Assembly: GCA_034435055.1 (NCBI GenBank)
Contig: DAOTXS010000060.1
Span: 23,227-87,226 of the forward strand
Length of the DNA: 64,000 nt
Origin: DAOTXS01 sp034435055
GTDB taxonomy: Bacteria > Chloroflexota > Anaerolineae > UBA4142
Reading direction: 5' to 3'
Part shown: one piece after another, positions 1 to 9,300 of the stretch
Numbering within the stretch: the stretch's first letter is position 1
Layout: each line of letters opens with the position of its first letter
Notes under the pieces: generated by a model
Seen by the model: the letters and a program-made list of their open reading frames with translations, nothing else
Told to the model about the DNA's origin: nothing
Databases searched by the model: none
Position numbers and translations under genes: made by a program

Positions 1-127
1 CATCGCCGCTGACCGGACCTGAGGGCGAGAGAAATGGCGCAAAATCTTTTGCCCATCGCCTCAACGTGTTGACCGAGACGTTCAACTCGGTTGCGCATTG
101 TTGGAACGTTTTGAGCAAATCTGGCAT
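1..127 (-). CDS. HTH DNA-binding protein, N-terminus only (runs off window)
   Basis: Forty-two codons are open from an ATG at 127-125 to the window edge, with an AAAGGGGAAGG ribosome site directly upstream. The peptide starts MPDLLKTFQQCATELNVSV and continues NTLRRWAKDF. This reads as a MerR/Xre-like helix-turn-helix: a coiled first helix, then NVSVNTLRRW as the recognition helix. It lies 19 nt after the DUF1232 stop codon, so it is probably the second gene of that transcript. The rest is outside the window, so its family and ligand cannot be named. Confidence 0.6.
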   Translation of the reverse strand, partial: MPDLLKTFQQCATELNVSVNTLRRWAKDFAPFLSPSGPVSGD

Positions 128-146
128 CCTTCCCCTTTCAAAAAAC

Positions 147-524
147 CTATTTCGAATCATCGTCCCGCACTTCACGGAACGAACCGTCAATCACATTTTC
201 ATCGGGCGCATCGTTTGCGCTGGCGTGCGCCGCCAACGCCCGACGATGTTCTTCCACCACGGCGGGCGGACAGAGTTCGATGAACAACGTCATAGCGAGC
301 GCCAATATACCCAGATCGTCCAATTGCCCAAGCCCCAAGATCAAATCCGGCACAACATCAATAGGAAAAAGTACATAGACCAGCGCGGCGGGAACGATGA
401 GTTTGGTGAGACCGGGGACACGAGCATCCGTGAGCAAACGCCAGACGAGGCGCAACGTGTTCATCAGGCGAGTAACCACCCCCACCTGATCCGGCGTGAT
501 GACCGGTTTACGTTCTTGACTCAT
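147..524 (-). CDS. DUF1232 (YkvA-like) small membrane protein
   Basis: About 125 residues. The centre, LVYVLFPIDVVPDLI followed by GLGQLDDLGILALAM, is the DUF1232 signature: two short hydrophobic segments around a PIDxxPD motif. The C-terminus is acidic and polar. The family's function is not known. An in-frame ATG at 533 also exists, but it overlaps the -10 box at 532-537, so the ATG at 524 is preferred. It is followed by the HTH gene at the window edge and is divergent from the GH18 gene. Confidence 0.85.
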   Translation of the reverse strand: MSQERKPVITPDQVGVVTRLMNTLRLVWRLLTDARVPGLTKLIVPAALVYVLFPIDVVPDLILGLGQLDDLGILALAMTLFIELCPPAVVEEHRRALAAHASANDAPDENVIDGSFREVRDDDSK

Positions 525-531
525 TGTAAAC

Positions 532-560
532 ATTCTACCACGCCTTGCAAATTTTGCAAA
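532..560 (-). promoter_or_regulatory. Promoter of DUF1232 gene, leaderless type
   Basis: On the minus strand TTTGCA (560-555), a 17-nt spacer and TAGAAT (537-532) lie 7 nt before the ATG at 524. The expected transcription start is at or next to the start codon. Weak -35 box. Confidence 0.45.
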
Positions 561-569
561 ATAACCCTT

Positions 570-599
570 TTGCCCTCTATCGCCGGTTTATGCTATAAT
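570..599 (+). promoter_or_regulatory. Promoter of GH18 gene
   Basis: TTGCCC (570-575), an 18-nt spacer and an extended -10 TGCTATAAT (591-599), about 30 nt before the TTG start at 630. Confidence 0.55.
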
Positions 600-629
600 C
601 AGGATATCAGATCGCTAAAGGTCAATAGT

Positions 630-1769
630 TTGAAACGCTCTACCCAATTACTCACACTCGTGTGGTGCCTCACCGCACTCGTCACGCTCGTCGCCGCTGA
701 ACCCCCAACCCCGCAATTGAATCCTAGTTCACCCACACCGCCGACGGTTGGCGCGTGGTTACGTGGCGGCGCACGCGATCCTTTGCGCCAGCTCCAAGTC
801 ATTGTCGCAATGAATGTCCGCTCGTACGACGAAATCAGCGCGTTCAGCTACACCGTCGAAGCGAACGGCACGCTCACGGCAAATGATCCGGTGAACGATC
901 GCTTGCTCATCGATTTCGCGCGCGCGAACGACATTCGCGTCATTCCTTCGATTGCCAGCACCTGGGACTCGCGTAACATCGTCGGCATCTTGAAAGACAC
1001 CAAACTGCGCGCGCGCCACATCGACGCGATTGTGCAAATCGCGCGTTCGCCGCTCATCGACGGCATCGACATCGATTACGAAAATTTGCCGCCGGAAATG
1101 CGCCAGCCCTTTACCGATTTTATCACGCTTCTCGCGAATGCCATTCATCGTGAAGGCAAAACCTTGAGCGTAACTGTCCCAGCCAAAACGCGCGCGGACG
1201 ATCCGTGTTACCTTTGTCGGTTTGCGGATTACGCCGCGCTGGGACGCGTCGCCGATCACATTCGCATTATGGCGTACGAATATCACGGCAAAAATGGCGC
1301 GCCGGGTGCAAACGCGCCGATCTGGTGGGTGCAACGAGTTGTGGCGTACGCCGTCACCGAAATTCCGCGTCACAAAATTATGCTCGGCATTCACTTGTAC
1401 GGGTATGATTGGGGTGGCAAAGAAACGCGCGCGTTGTGGTGGGCGGATGTGCAAGCGCTCAAAGAAAAATACCATGGTCGTGTCCGTTTCGTGAAATCCG
1501 ATGACCGCGGCTACGTCGGCGAAAGTGTGATGACGTACACCTTGATCAACAGTCCGCTCTGCCCACCGGACTTTTACAACTGCGCGCCGTACGTCGAAGA
1601 AAAACACACCGTTTGGTTCGTCGATGCCAGTTATATTCGGCTGGCGTGGAATCTGATTCAAGAGTACGAATTGGGGGGCATCTTTCTGTGGCGCCCCGGC
1701 GGTGAAGATCCGGCAATGTGGGATGTGATCCACCTGGGCAGCATCCCGCCGGCGCTGAAACCGCAGTAA
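630..1769 (+). CDS. Secreted glycoside hydrolase family 18 protein
   Basis: A 379-residue protein. The longer frame upstream is antisense to DUF1232, so the TTG at 630 is chosen; it follows CTAAAGG and opens a clean signal peptide (KRST, then a hydrophobic run ending VAAE). A Pro/Thr linker precedes the TIM-barrel. The GH18 catalytic motif DGIDIDYE is at residues 144-151, with Glu151 the expected acid. It resembles the YaaH/chitinase-like branch, which acts on GlcNAc-containing polymers or cortex-type peptidoglycan. Inferred role: extracellular or wall-associated glycan hydrolysis. Substrate not determinable. Confidence 0.85.
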   Translation: MKRSTQLLTLVWCLTALVTLVAAEPPTPQLNPSSPTPPTVGAWLRGGARDPLRQLQVIVAMNVRSYDEISAFSYTVEANGTLTANDPVNDRLLIDFARANDIRVIPSIASTWDSRNIVGILKDTKLRARHIDAIVQIARSPLIDGIDIDYENLPPEMRQPFTDFITLLANAIHREGKTLSVTVPAKTRADDPCYLCRFADYAALGRVADHIRIMAYEYHGKNGAPGANAPIWWVQRVVAYAVTEIPRHKIMLGIHLYGYDWGGKETRALWWADVQALKEKYHGRVRFVKSDDRGYVGESVMTYTLINSPLCPPDFYNCAPYVEEKHTVWFVDASYIRLAWNLIQEYELGGIFLWRPGGEDPAMWDVIHLGSIPPALKPQ

Positions 1770-1770
1770 T

Positions 1771-1828
1771 GAATCCGCAGATTACACAAATTGAATTTTC
1801 TGCGCAATCGGTGCAATCTGTGGATTGG
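1771..1828. repeat. Imperfect intergenic palindrome
   Basis: Arm AATCCGCAGATTACACA is matched by TGCAATCTGTGGATT in inverted orientation. It sits between convergent GH18 and thioesterase genes, where a shared terminator would be expected. A related fragment (ATCCGCAGATTTCGCAG) occurs near 15236. Confidence 0.55.
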
Positions 1829-1836
1829 CATTCTGT

Positions 1837-2253
1837 TTATATCGTCATCAATTTGCGAATATCTGCCGGAATCGGCACCACGCGCCATTGCGTATTCACA
1901 TTCAAGTGCTTGGTCCAGCCGGTGCACAACACCTGTTTCGTTTCCGCGTTCAACACCTCGTACGCTAGCGTCAACTCGCGGCTCTTGATTTCTTTGAGCC
2001 AGGTTTTCACCGTCACCAAATCGCCATATCGCGCTGGCGCAACGTAACGCGCCGACAATTCCGTTACCGGCAAGTTCAACCCGCGCTCTTCAATGTCGCG
2101 GTGATAGTCGTGTCCCTGTTGCCAAAACCAATCACCGCGCCCGTGCTCGAACCACACGATGTAATTCGCGTGATACACCACGCCGCTTGCGTCCGTTTCC
2201 GCATAGCGCACCCGAAAAGTCGTTTCGATGATTTTCCCCATAGTCAACCTCAT
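1837..2253 (-). CDS. Acyl-CoA thioesterase, 4HBT hot-dog fold (YbgC/FadM type)
   Basis: 138 residues, the normal size for single hot-dog thioesterases. The motif RVRYAETDASGVVYHANY contains the family Asp in the D-x-x-G-V-V-Y-x-x-N-Y signature. It would hydrolyse acyl-CoA thioesters in the cytoplasm; chain length is unknown. The ATG at 2253 overlaps the stop of the upstream membrane protein by 4 nt (ATGA), suggesting translational coupling. A second in-frame ATG at 2241 (MGKIIE) is a possible alternative. Confidence 0.85.
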   Translation of the reverse strand: MRLTMGKIIETTFRVRYAETDASGVVYHANYIVWFEHGRGDWFWQQGHDYHRDIEERGLNLPVTELSARYVAPARYGDLVTVKTWLKEIKSRELTLAYEVLNAETKQVLCTGWTKHLNVNTQWRVVPIPADIRKLMTI

Positions 2254-4532
2254 TCAATCGTAATCGTCGTGACGCCGATGGTTTCGTTCAACTCTGCACC
2301 GTACCGCAATTCGATGCGATTCATCCCGGGTCGCATCGCGTCCGCCGGCAATGCCACACGATAATCTTGCCACGCATTGTTCAATTCGATTTCACCGATT
2401 CGCGTACCGTTCAAAGCAACGACGACCCGTTGCGACGGATCGGCATACGCGTTGATGGTCAACGTTCGTTCACGCGCGTCGTCTGCGACGAAATAAATTT
2501 CCGATTGTGCGCCGCGCGCGTAAACAAAATTGAATCGCGCGTCGAAATTGGCTGGCGGATCGCGAAACCACCAGCCGCGCCCGACGTACATCTGCCCGAT
2601 CATTTTGCGCAGGTCAATTACGGTGCGCTTTGACATTTGCCCGGCACGCGGAATTTCGTACGCTAATGTTTCAACGTCATCTAGAATGACGCGCGCTTTC
2701 AGTACCTCGCGCAAATAATTATCGACGGCGGTTACTTGATCCGGTTTCAAATCTGCTCGATGCACAATCGCATATCGCAAATCGTAAAACTGCACCACCG
2801 CATCGCGCGCTTGTTTGTCTTCCTCGATTTCTGCATCATACAATGGACCTGGCTCCATTCCTTCCAAAATCCGCAATGACCGTGCAACAATTGGTGTGCC
2901 GCGTGTGCCAAAATATTCGGCTAAATCCGGCGCAATACGATTGGTGTACGCGCGCAAAATTCGCTTGCCGTGAATCGCTTGGTACACTTCGGTTGCCGCC
3001 GCATAACGCCAGTGAAAGGATGGAATTTCCAACACGGTGAAATCGCCGGGTTGCTGTGCAATCATCGAGTAAATTGGCGGAATCGAGAACGGCTGAAGCG
3101 GATAAGGCAAAATTGCAAATTCCAGGAGAATAAAGATGGGCAAAAGCAAAATCGCAAAACGCCACGCGCGTCGTCTGGTCAATTCGTTGACAGCAAACGC
3201 CGTGAGAATTGCAATGGCAAATATCATCATCATTCCATAGCGCATCGGGATGCGGATGTGATTGACAATCGGAATGGCGTGCAAAATTACGTACGGCAAG
3301 GGGATATTGGTCGCTTGCCCCAAAATATTGAGCGAAGGGCCTAATCCCAGTAACGCAAATACCAATGCGGCAATCGACCAAAAGCGCACGCGCCGCCATT
3401 GAGTAATCGTCGCGCAAACCGCCAGCACCAGCACAAGGTATCCAACAAACGATTGGCGATCCGGTGACAGCGCGCTTACATCATCGGCGTGCAAGCCAGC
3501 GTTGATCCCGGGAATTTTGGGAACGCCAGCGTATAACGTACTCCGTGCATTCGGCAAGACGTACGCGAACAAATCGTACGACCGTTCTGCCGAGTACTTG
3601 AGCGGAAAGACACGAATGTAATTGCCGCCCTCCTCCGCGAAATCGCTTGTCACCAACGCCAACATCGGCGCGGCGATGAGAAGCGCGATGATTCCAATAA
3701 TCAAAACCGGGAGGATAGCCATTCTGAACGATGCAAAGAATCTAGTCAGGATCGACAGCGAATTCTCTGGCTCGTAGAATCGTTGGAACCAATCATACGC
3801 GGCGAACAATCCTGTGAACAAGATCAGAAACGCCGCGAGCTGAAAATCGATGTACGCGTTCAACCCCAACAGAACACTGGCAATCACTCCATCGCGTCGC
3901 GATTGTTTGCGTGCGGCACGAAGTAAAAACAAAATATAGAACGGGATCAATGCGGTGTGAAAGAGGTTGAAGAAAGCCAGTCCGTAACCCAGACGCAATG
4001 GCGCAAACGTAAAAACCAAGCCGGCGACAAAGCACGCCAGCGGCGAGACGCGCGAGGCGAGCCGACGTTGTTCAGTAACAAACTTGACCAAAAGCAAAGT
4101 TTGAAACGGCGGCAGAGGCGACGCGTCAAATTTGAGACTGGGAATTGGCGATTGGGAATTTCGGAGAATTTCTTCTGCCAGCAGGTACGTGCCGTACGCC
4201 GTCGTTATCGTCGCCGCGAGATAAAATAGATTGTGTGTAACAATCAAACCGAACACGGACTGAAAGGGCATCGACACAAACGCGACGAGCGAAGTCGCCC
4301 ACAACAATTGCGTTGCGCCGCCGAGCGGATAAAAAACAAAATCGGAGCGAAATGGATTGATGCCGCGTTCAAGTGCGGTCTTCATCCAACCCATCGCCCA
4401 GACGAAACTGGTCGCATCGCCGGGCACGCCGGGAATCGACGTAGCGAGGTTGGCAACGAGCGGGTACGTCATCACGAGCGTAACGATGGTGTATGCGATT
4501 AGAATGACAAGATGTTTGCGCCAGTTCCGCAT
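2250..4532 (-). CDS. Large polytopic membrane protein, GT-C glycosyltransferase-like
   Basis: 760 residues. The N-terminal two thirds hold roughly 11-12 hydrophobic segments, starting LVILIAYTIVTLVMTYPL. The C-terminal about 250 residues are soluble and end in a beta-rich domain (VVVALNGTRIGEI, VALPADAMRPGMNRIEL). This matches GT-C/YfhO-like integral membrane proteins that use polyprenyl-phosphate sugars, but no catalytic residue can be fixed here, so enzyme activity is inferred. Around residues 122-145 a short stretch with NSQSPIPSLKF looks like an in-frame intrusion of a simple repeat (see findings). Coupled to the downstream thioesterase by a 4-nt overlap. Confidence 0.7.
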   Translation of the reverse strand: MRNWRKHLVILIAYTIVTLVMTYPLVANLATSIPGVPGDATSFVWAMGWMKTALERGINPFRSDFVFYPLGGATQLLWATSLVAFVSMPFQSVFGLIVTHNLFYLAATITTAYGTYLLAEEILRNSQSPIPSLKFDASPLPPFQTLLLVKFVTEQRRLASRVSPLACFVAGLVFTFAPLRLGYGLAFFNLFHTALIPFYILFLLRAARKQSRRDGVIASVLLGLNAYIDFQLAAFLILFTGLFAAYDWFQRFYEPENSLSILTRFFASFRMAILPVLIIGIIALLIAAPMLALVTSDFAEEGGNYIRVFPLKYSAERSYDLFAYVLPNARSTLYAGVPKIPGINAGLHADDVSALSPDRQSFVGYLVLVLAVCATITQWRRVRFWSIAALVFALLGLGPSLNILGQATNIPLPYVILHAIPIVNHIRIPMRYGMMMIFAIAILTAFAVNELTRRRAWRFAILLLPIFILLEFAILPYPLQPFSIPPIYSMIAQQPGDFTVLEIPSFHWRYAAATEVYQAIHGKRILRAYTNRIAPDLAEYFGTRGTPIVARSLRILEGMEPGPLYDAEIEEDKQARDAVVQFYDLRYAIVHRADLKPDQVTAVDNYLREVLKARVILDDVETLAYEIPRAGQMSKRTVIDLRKMIGQMYVGRGWWFRDPPANFDARFNFVYARGAQSEIYFVADDARERTLTINAYADPSQRVVVALNGTRIGEIELNNAWQDYRVALPADAMRPGMNRIELRYGAELNETIGVTTITIE

Positions 4533-4557
4533 CTAGTCAATCACCCAATATCCTTAA

Positions 4558-4602
4558 CCACCCAGAACGCAAAGATATTTCTCGTCTTGGCGTCTTGGCG
4601 GT
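4558..4602. repeat. Imperfect intergenic palindrome
   Basis: CCACCCAGAACGCAAAGAT is followed after a few bases by CTCGTCTTGGCGTCTTGGCGG, an approximate inverted copy made of near-tandem units. It fills most of the gap between the M55 stop and the GT-C start. Confidence 0.4.
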
Positions 4603-4626
4603 TTAATGGAATGAAAATAGGTTGCA

Positions 4627-5448
4627 TCACACCATCACATCCGCCAGCACCAGCAAACCGCGAAACGCGTTGAACAACACCGCGTAATCATCGAGCGTCA
4701 ATTCGACGGCGCGCGGCGAAACAAGTTTCACGCCCGGCATCATCAACGCGCGATCGGCTTGCGACGAACGCGCGAACGCAATTCGCAACGTGATCGGCGG
4801 CTTGATGATGAACGGCGCGCGTTTTAGCTTCAACGCGCGTTCGGCGGCATCGCGGATCAGCGTGTGTACTTTGGTCGGATGTAAATTTTTGGCGGCAACC
4901 CGACCCATCGCTTCTTTGACGACAACGGTTTCCAAATCCGCGCCGAGCAATTCTTTGGCTTGCGCGCACGCGGTTTGATCGCCGGTGATCAACAAGACCG
5001 GCACGCCAAAATAGCCGGCAAGCGCGGCGTTCAACCCGGCTTCCCCCACCTCGATGCCGTTGAGCCAGACACCTTGCACCAAGTTAGGACCGTAATACGT
5101 GTGATCGATGTTTCCCAACGACGAGCCGGCGCGCGCGTGATAGCCGGTGAAAAACACGCCATCGAAACTTGAATCGATACCAGCCATCATCGAGTACGGT
5201 TTGGGCGTGCCACTCAACAATACCGCGTCGGGATGCAATTCGTCGATCCGTAAATTGCGCATACTCGCGTGTGAATCATTGACGAGCACGTGCTTTGCGC
5301 CGCCGCGCAACGCGCCTTCGATCGCCGCATTCACTTCGCCGATCATCAACTTGCGCCCGTGTTCGTACGCCGCGTGCGTCGAATCGGTTTGGTCGGAATG
5401 CACGATGCCACTCACGCCTTCCATATCGGCAGAGATGTAAATATTCAT
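4627..5448 (-). CDS. M55 family D-aminopeptidase (DppA-like)
   Basis: 273 residues from MNIYISADMEGVSG, matching the usual DppA length. SADMEG supplies the metal-binding Asp and Glu, and GYHARAG carries a conserved His. The family forms zinc decamers that cleave D-amino-acid peptides. The frame is open further upstream to 5493, but that part is translated from a palindromic repeat and is not native. Next to an MFS transporter, which may import the substrate. Peptide specificity is unknown. Confidence 0.88.
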   Translation of the reverse strand: MNIYISADMEGVSGIVHSDQTDSTHAAYEHGRKLMIGEVNAAIEGALRGGAKHVLVNDSHASMRNLRIDELHPDAVLLSGTPKPYSMMAGIDSSFDGVFFTGYHARAGSSLGNIDHTYYGPNLVQGVWLNGIEVGEAGLNAALAGYFGVPVLLITGDQTACAQAKELLGADLETVVVKEAMGRVAAKNLHPTKVHTLIRDAAERALKLKRAPFIIKPPITLRIAFARSSQADRALMMPGVKLVSPRAVELTLDDYAVLFNAFRGLLVLADVMV

Positions 5449-5460
5449 TCGCCCCCTTTT

Positions 5461-5547
5461 TGTCATTGCGAGCGGAGCGAAGCAATCTCTCAAAAGACTT
5501 TTGCGGAATTGCTTCGTCGCAAACGCTTCGCGCTCCTTGCAATGACA
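5461..5547. repeat. TGTCATTGCGAGC palindromic element, copy A
   Basis: 87 bp with ends TGTCATTGCGAGCGGAGCG and CTCCTTGCAATGACA, and an internal GAAGCAATC/GATTGCTTC-type pair. It exactly fills the gap between the MFS stop and the M55 gene. Same family as 10024, 11170, 15266, 20429 and 22171. Confidence 0.85.
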
Positions 5548-6714
5548 TTATGGTTCTTTCTTAGGTAACCCAATAAGCAACGATAACGGACCAAGCACCA
5601 GAAGCCACATCGCCCAATACAATCCGAACATATCGGCGATGCTGCCGATGATGACCGGCACAAACACACTCGAAATATTTCCCAGCGCTGTGATCGACAC
5701 GATCAGCCCCGATTGTCCTGGCAGAACGGCGTACGTCTTGCCGCGTAAAACCGGATACCAACTCGACGTTACAAAGCTGACGATGGCGAGCAACCCAAAC
5801 TTGAGCCACGTGCTTGGCACGAGCAGGAGCGCGATGTACGTAATCAACGCAATGATCGCACTGACGCACAAAACTTTCAAGCCATCGATTTTTTCCAACG
5901 CCGGCACCAGGAGCGCGCCGCCGATCAACCCGGCAATCGTGAACACAGCCACCGCGCCGCTCGCCGCGCCCAGATCGACGCCGACCACATCGTGAAAGTA
6001 CAAGCCGGTCACTTCGAACAATTTGTCGAGCATCAAATCAGCCAGTTCGGTGAGAATGACCCAGCGCAACAACTCGGGCGCTTTCAGCGCAACGACCAAG
6101 TTGCGCCACATTTCGCGCGGCGATGCCGGTTGTTCTGCCCCAGTGTGCGCGTCGAATCGTTGTCGCAACAAAAGAAATAGGTACACCCCCGCGGCGCCGG
6201 CAAGCGAAAGATACAATCCGCGCCATCCGTACCCCAGATAAAATAGGGCGGTCACGATCAGCGGTGCAACCATCACGCCAATCGAACCCAGCAATGTCCA
6301 ACGCGCCATTGTTTGTTCCGCGCACGCCGGGTCGCGGTCGATCAACGTCGCCTGTGGCAGATTCACGTACGCCCCGCTCGCCGGGTACATCAAACAAAAC
6401 GCAAACAGAATGACGAGAAAGGATTGTCCGATTCCAACCAGCCACAAACTGATCGCAGTTGCGAAAATTCCACTCACGACGAGCGTGCGGCGATGACGGG
6501 TGTCCGCCAGCAAACCGATGAATGGTTCGCTGACGATACTAATCAATCCTGGGATGGTAAAGAGCAAACCGATTTCGATATAACTCAGCGCCAGGTCGTC
6601 GCGCAAATACGGCAGAATCGCGCCTTGCAATCCATAAATCAATTCGTCGAGAAATTCGACGCCGTAGAGGATGAGCACCGAGACGGGTAAGGTTTTATAC
6701 CAACCGCGCCACAT
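5548..6714 (-). CDS. MFS transporter
   Basis: 388 residues with about 12 hydrophobic segments. The loop LLADTRHRRTLVVSG after TM2 fits the MFS motif A pattern (G-x-L-a-D-r-x-g-r-r). Probably a proton-coupled exporter or importer; substrate unknown. Its start overlaps the end of the HAD gene by 20 nt, so the two are co-transcribed. The M55 peptidase follows after one repeat copy. Confidence 0.85.
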   Translation of the reverse strand: MWRGWYKTLPVSVLILYGVEFLDELIYGLQGAILPYLRDDLALSYIEIGLLFTIPGLISIVSEPFIGLLADTRHRRTLVVSGIFATAISLWLVGIGQSFLVILFAFCLMYPASGAYVNLPQATLIDRDPACAEQTMARWTLLGSIGVMVAPLIVTALFYLGYGWRGLYLSLAGAAGVYLFLLLRQRFDAHTGAEQPASPREMWRNLVVALKAPELLRWVILTELADLMLDKLFEVTGLYFHDVVGVDLGAASGAVAVFTIAGLIGGALLVPALEKIDGLKVLCVSAIIALITYIALLLVPSTWLKFGLLAIVSFVTSSWYPVLRGKTYAVLPGQSGLIVSITALGNISSVFVPVIIGSIADMFGLYWAMWLLVLGPLSLLIGLPKKEP

Positions 6715-7333
6715 CGTAAATCGACTGAATCACAAAATCCGCGCTCTCTTTACCTTCGACGCCGGAACGCTCTGCCGTGCCGTTCAGCCACACGGTTGTC
6801 ATCCCCAACTTTTTTGCCGGCACCAAATTGCGTGCAGTATCGTCGATCATCAAACATTCCGCTGGCGCAACCGGCAACGCGGCAACCACTTTATCGTACG
6901 CGTGTTGATTCGGTTTACTCGCGTAATCGATAAAGTGAATGTCAAAGAGATCGGTGAAATGTTTTTCCACGCCGAGCGTGCGCATCACGCGCCGCGCGTA
7001 CTCGCCGGGCGCATTCGTGAATATCGATTTCGTTTGCGGCAGTTGCGTGAGCATCATCTGCAAGCGAACATCGGGCAAAAGATATTTCTCGACCGCAACA
7101 TCGTGCACATAATCAAGAAAGTCGTGCGGATCAATGTGGCGTTCGATGTACAATCCGCGCAGCGTCGTCCCGTACCGCGCCCAATAATCTTTGCGCTGGC
7201 GCTCGACGTCATCACGCGGAATGCCCACGCGCAACACCATATATTCGCTCATCCGCTCGCTGATTTCTTGCATCATCCCGGACGAGGTCGCGTAGAGTGT
7301 GTCATCGAGATCAAAGAGAATGTAGTTGATCAT
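6695..7333 (-). CDS. HAD-superfamily pyrimidine 5'-nucleotidase-like phosphatase
   Basis: 212 residues from MINYILFDLDDTLY. Asp8 and Asp10 are the HAD nucleophile and acid/base. Motif II is SIFTNAP, and motif III/IV is the KPNQHAYDKV then LMIDDTARN pair. The layout resembles the SDT1/phm8 group of pyrimidine nucleotidases. Likely dephosphorylates a small phosphorylated metabolite. The frame extends to 7396 upstream, but that part is spacer sequence, and the ATG at 7333 has the proper HAD start. Confidence 0.85.
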   Translation of the reverse strand: MINYILFDLDDTLYATSSGMMQEISERMSEYMVLRVGIPRDDVERQRKDYWARYGTTLRGLYIERHIDPHDFLDYVHDVAVEKYLLPDVRLQMMLTQLPQTKSIFTNAPGEYARRVMRTLGVEKHFTDLFDIHFIDYASKPNQHAYDKVVAALPVAPAECLMIDDTARNLVPAKKLGMTTVWLNGTAERSGVEGKESADFVIQSIYDVARLV

Positions 7334-7392
7334 TTCAAAACCTGACGGACGACGGAGGATGCAAGACCGAATTGCTTCACCTCCGTCTTTGG

Positions 7393-8283
7393 TCATCGGT
7401 CGCCCGTCTCAGACTTGGCGGCAAAATAAATACCAACCAGAATCAACGCGCCCCCCAAAATTTTCATCGGCGATGGAATTTGGTTCAACGCGGGAATCGC
7501 AATCAACGTTGCGCCAATTGGCTCCGCAAGCAAGGTTACCGTAACAAATGTTGCGCTGACATATTTCAACGCCCAGTTGTACGAGGTGTGTCCAATGAGT
7601 TGCGGTCCCGCCGCCAGCAACGCAACGAATAAATACCCGGCGAGCGAATAGCCCAGCAAATTTTCGCCCATTGCAATTGCCAGCGCGATCAACACGATGG
7701 CTGCTGTCGAATACACCAAACCGATGTACGCAAGGAGCGACAATTGTTTGCGCAGTCGTCGTCCGATCAGCAAATAGCCGGACACGGTTACCGCGCCCAG
7801 CAACGCCAACGCATTACCTTGCAAAGTTTCAACTCCCGCCTGCTCCAAATCGGTCAAGCCGATTATCGCGCCGCCGATGCCAGCCACGATGATCCCCACC
7901 AGCGTGCCGCGACTGATCGATTCGCGCAAAAGCAAAACCGACGCCAGCCCGACGAATAACGGATTCGTGCTGACGAAGACCACCGAACTCATCACCGACG
8001 TGTAATCGAGCGACGAGATCCACAACGCAAAGTGTAACGCAAGTGAAATCCCGGCGATGAGCGCCAAGACAAAATCGCGGCGCGAGAGTTGTTTCCACTC
8101 GCGCGGTCCCTTCGTGATAACCCAGGGGGAGAGGACAAGTGAAGCAAACGTGAGGCGCAAAGCGGCAATCGATACTGCCGGCACACCTTCCGCGCGCGCG
8201 GACAAAATAATGACCGCGGCGGACGAGACAGCGAGAATACCGATGGCGAGGATAAGGTAGGGACTGACGGGAGGACGCGACAT
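7393..8283 (-). CDS. EamA/DMT-family transporter
   Basis: 296 residues, about ten hydrophobic segments in two repeats, with the EamA pattern (SVVFVSTNPLFVGLAS in the first half, LLAEPIGATLIAIPAL in the second). The family exports or imports small metabolites, often amino acids. It lies 1 nt after the dehydratase stop codon, so the two probably form an operon. An amino-acid exporter role is inferred from that neighbour. Confidence 0.87.
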   Translation of the reverse strand: MSRPPVSPYLILAIGILAVSSAAVIILSARAEGVPAVSIAALRLTFASLVLSPWVITKGPREWKQLSRRDFVLALIAGISLALHFALWISSLDYTSVMSSVVFVSTNPLFVGLASVLLLRESISRGTLVGIIVAGIGGAIIGLTDLEQAGVETLQGNALALLGAVTVSGYLLIGRRLRKQLSLLAYIGLVYSTAAIVLIALAIAMGENLLGYSLAGYLFVALLAAGPQLIGHTSYNWALKYVSATFVTVTLLAEPIGATLIAIPALNQIPSPMKILGGALILVGIYFAAKSETGDR

Positions 8284-8284
8284 T

Positions 8285-9256
8285 TCAAATTTCAGATTTA
8301 TGATTTATGATTTCAGCAAGCAAGGACAAGTCGATATTCCCGCCGCTCAACACCACTGCGACGCGCTTGCCACGCAAATCAATTTTGTGCGCGATCAACG
8401 CGGCAACACCAACCGCGCCCGAACCTTCGACGACGAGTTGTTGCGTCTCCACCAACGCGCGGATCGCGGCACGCGTTTCGCGTTCTTCGACCAACACCAC
8501 ATCATCAATGAGTTTTTTCTGCGCCGCCTCAAAAACCATTTGCCCGATGCCGCCGGCAAGTCCATCGCAAATCGTCGGCGCAGACGCATACTCTTCGTAA
8601 CATTTGCCGTCGCGCAATGAATCCCGCAACGCCGGCGACGCGGTCGGTTGCACGCCGATCACTTGCACCGATGGCGCGAGCGTTTTCAGTGCTACCGCAA
8701 TTCCGGTAATCATCCCGCCGCCGCCCACCGGCACCAACACTGCATCGACGTTCGGCAAATCCTCGACGATTTCCAAACCGATCGTCCCCTGCCCGGCAAC
8801 TGTGCGCGGATCATCGTACGCGTGAATGAACGTTGCGCCGGTTTCGCGTCCGAAGGTTACTGCGGCGTGATGCGCGTCGTCGTACGTTTCGCCGACGGCG
8901 CGGACAGCGACCGGGAACTGGCGCAGTTTATCGAGTTTGGCGCGCGGCGCGGTGCGCGGCACAAAAATCGTTGCGGGTGAAATGTGCATCACGCGCGCCG
9001 CAAAGCCAACGCCCAGCGCGTGATTGCCGGCACTTGCGGTAACGATGCCGCGCGCGCGTTCGTCCATCGTCATCAGCGCCATCCGATTCAACGCGCCGCG
9101 CGGCTTGAACGAACCGGTGATTTGCCAATTTTCGAGTTTGAGAAAAATCTGCGCGCCGACGCGCTCGCTCAACAAAAATGATTCGCGCAACGGCGTGCGA
9201 AAAAGATACGGGTGGATGGTGCGGTACGCCTGGAAAATATCTTGCGCGGTAATCAT
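8285..9256 (-). CDS. PLP-dependent threonine/serine dehydratase family protein
   Basis: 323 residues from MITAQDIF. Lys51 in GSFKPRGA is the PLP Schiff-base lysine; SAGNHALG and the glycine-rich PVGGGGMITG bind the cofactor phosphate and substrate. There is no C-terminal ACT domain, so it is the short catabolic form (TdcB/serine-racemase-like). It would deaminate Thr/Ser to 2-oxoacids. The open frame up to 9307 is dropped because it is made of simple GCAATT repeats. First gene of the minus-strand run; divergent from mutL. Confidence 0.87.
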   Translation of the reverse strand: MITAQDIFQAYRTIHPYLFRTPLRESFLLSERVGAQIFLKLENWQITGSFKPRGALNRMALMTMDERARGIVTASAGNHALGVGFAARVMHISPATIFVPRTAPRAKLDKLRQFPVAVRAVGETYDDAHHAAVTFGRETGATFIHAYDDPRTVAGQGTIGLEIVEDLPNVDAVLVPVGGGGMITGIAVALKTLAPSVQVIGVQPTASPALRDSLRDGKCYEEYASAPTICDGLAGGIGQMVFEAAQKKLIDDVVLVEERETRAAIRALVETQQLVVEGSGAVGVAALIAHKIDLRGKRVAVVLSGGNIDLSLLAEIINHKSEI

Positions 9257-9300
9257 TGGGGCATATTTTAATGGATGTTCTTGCAAAACGCAATTTGCAA

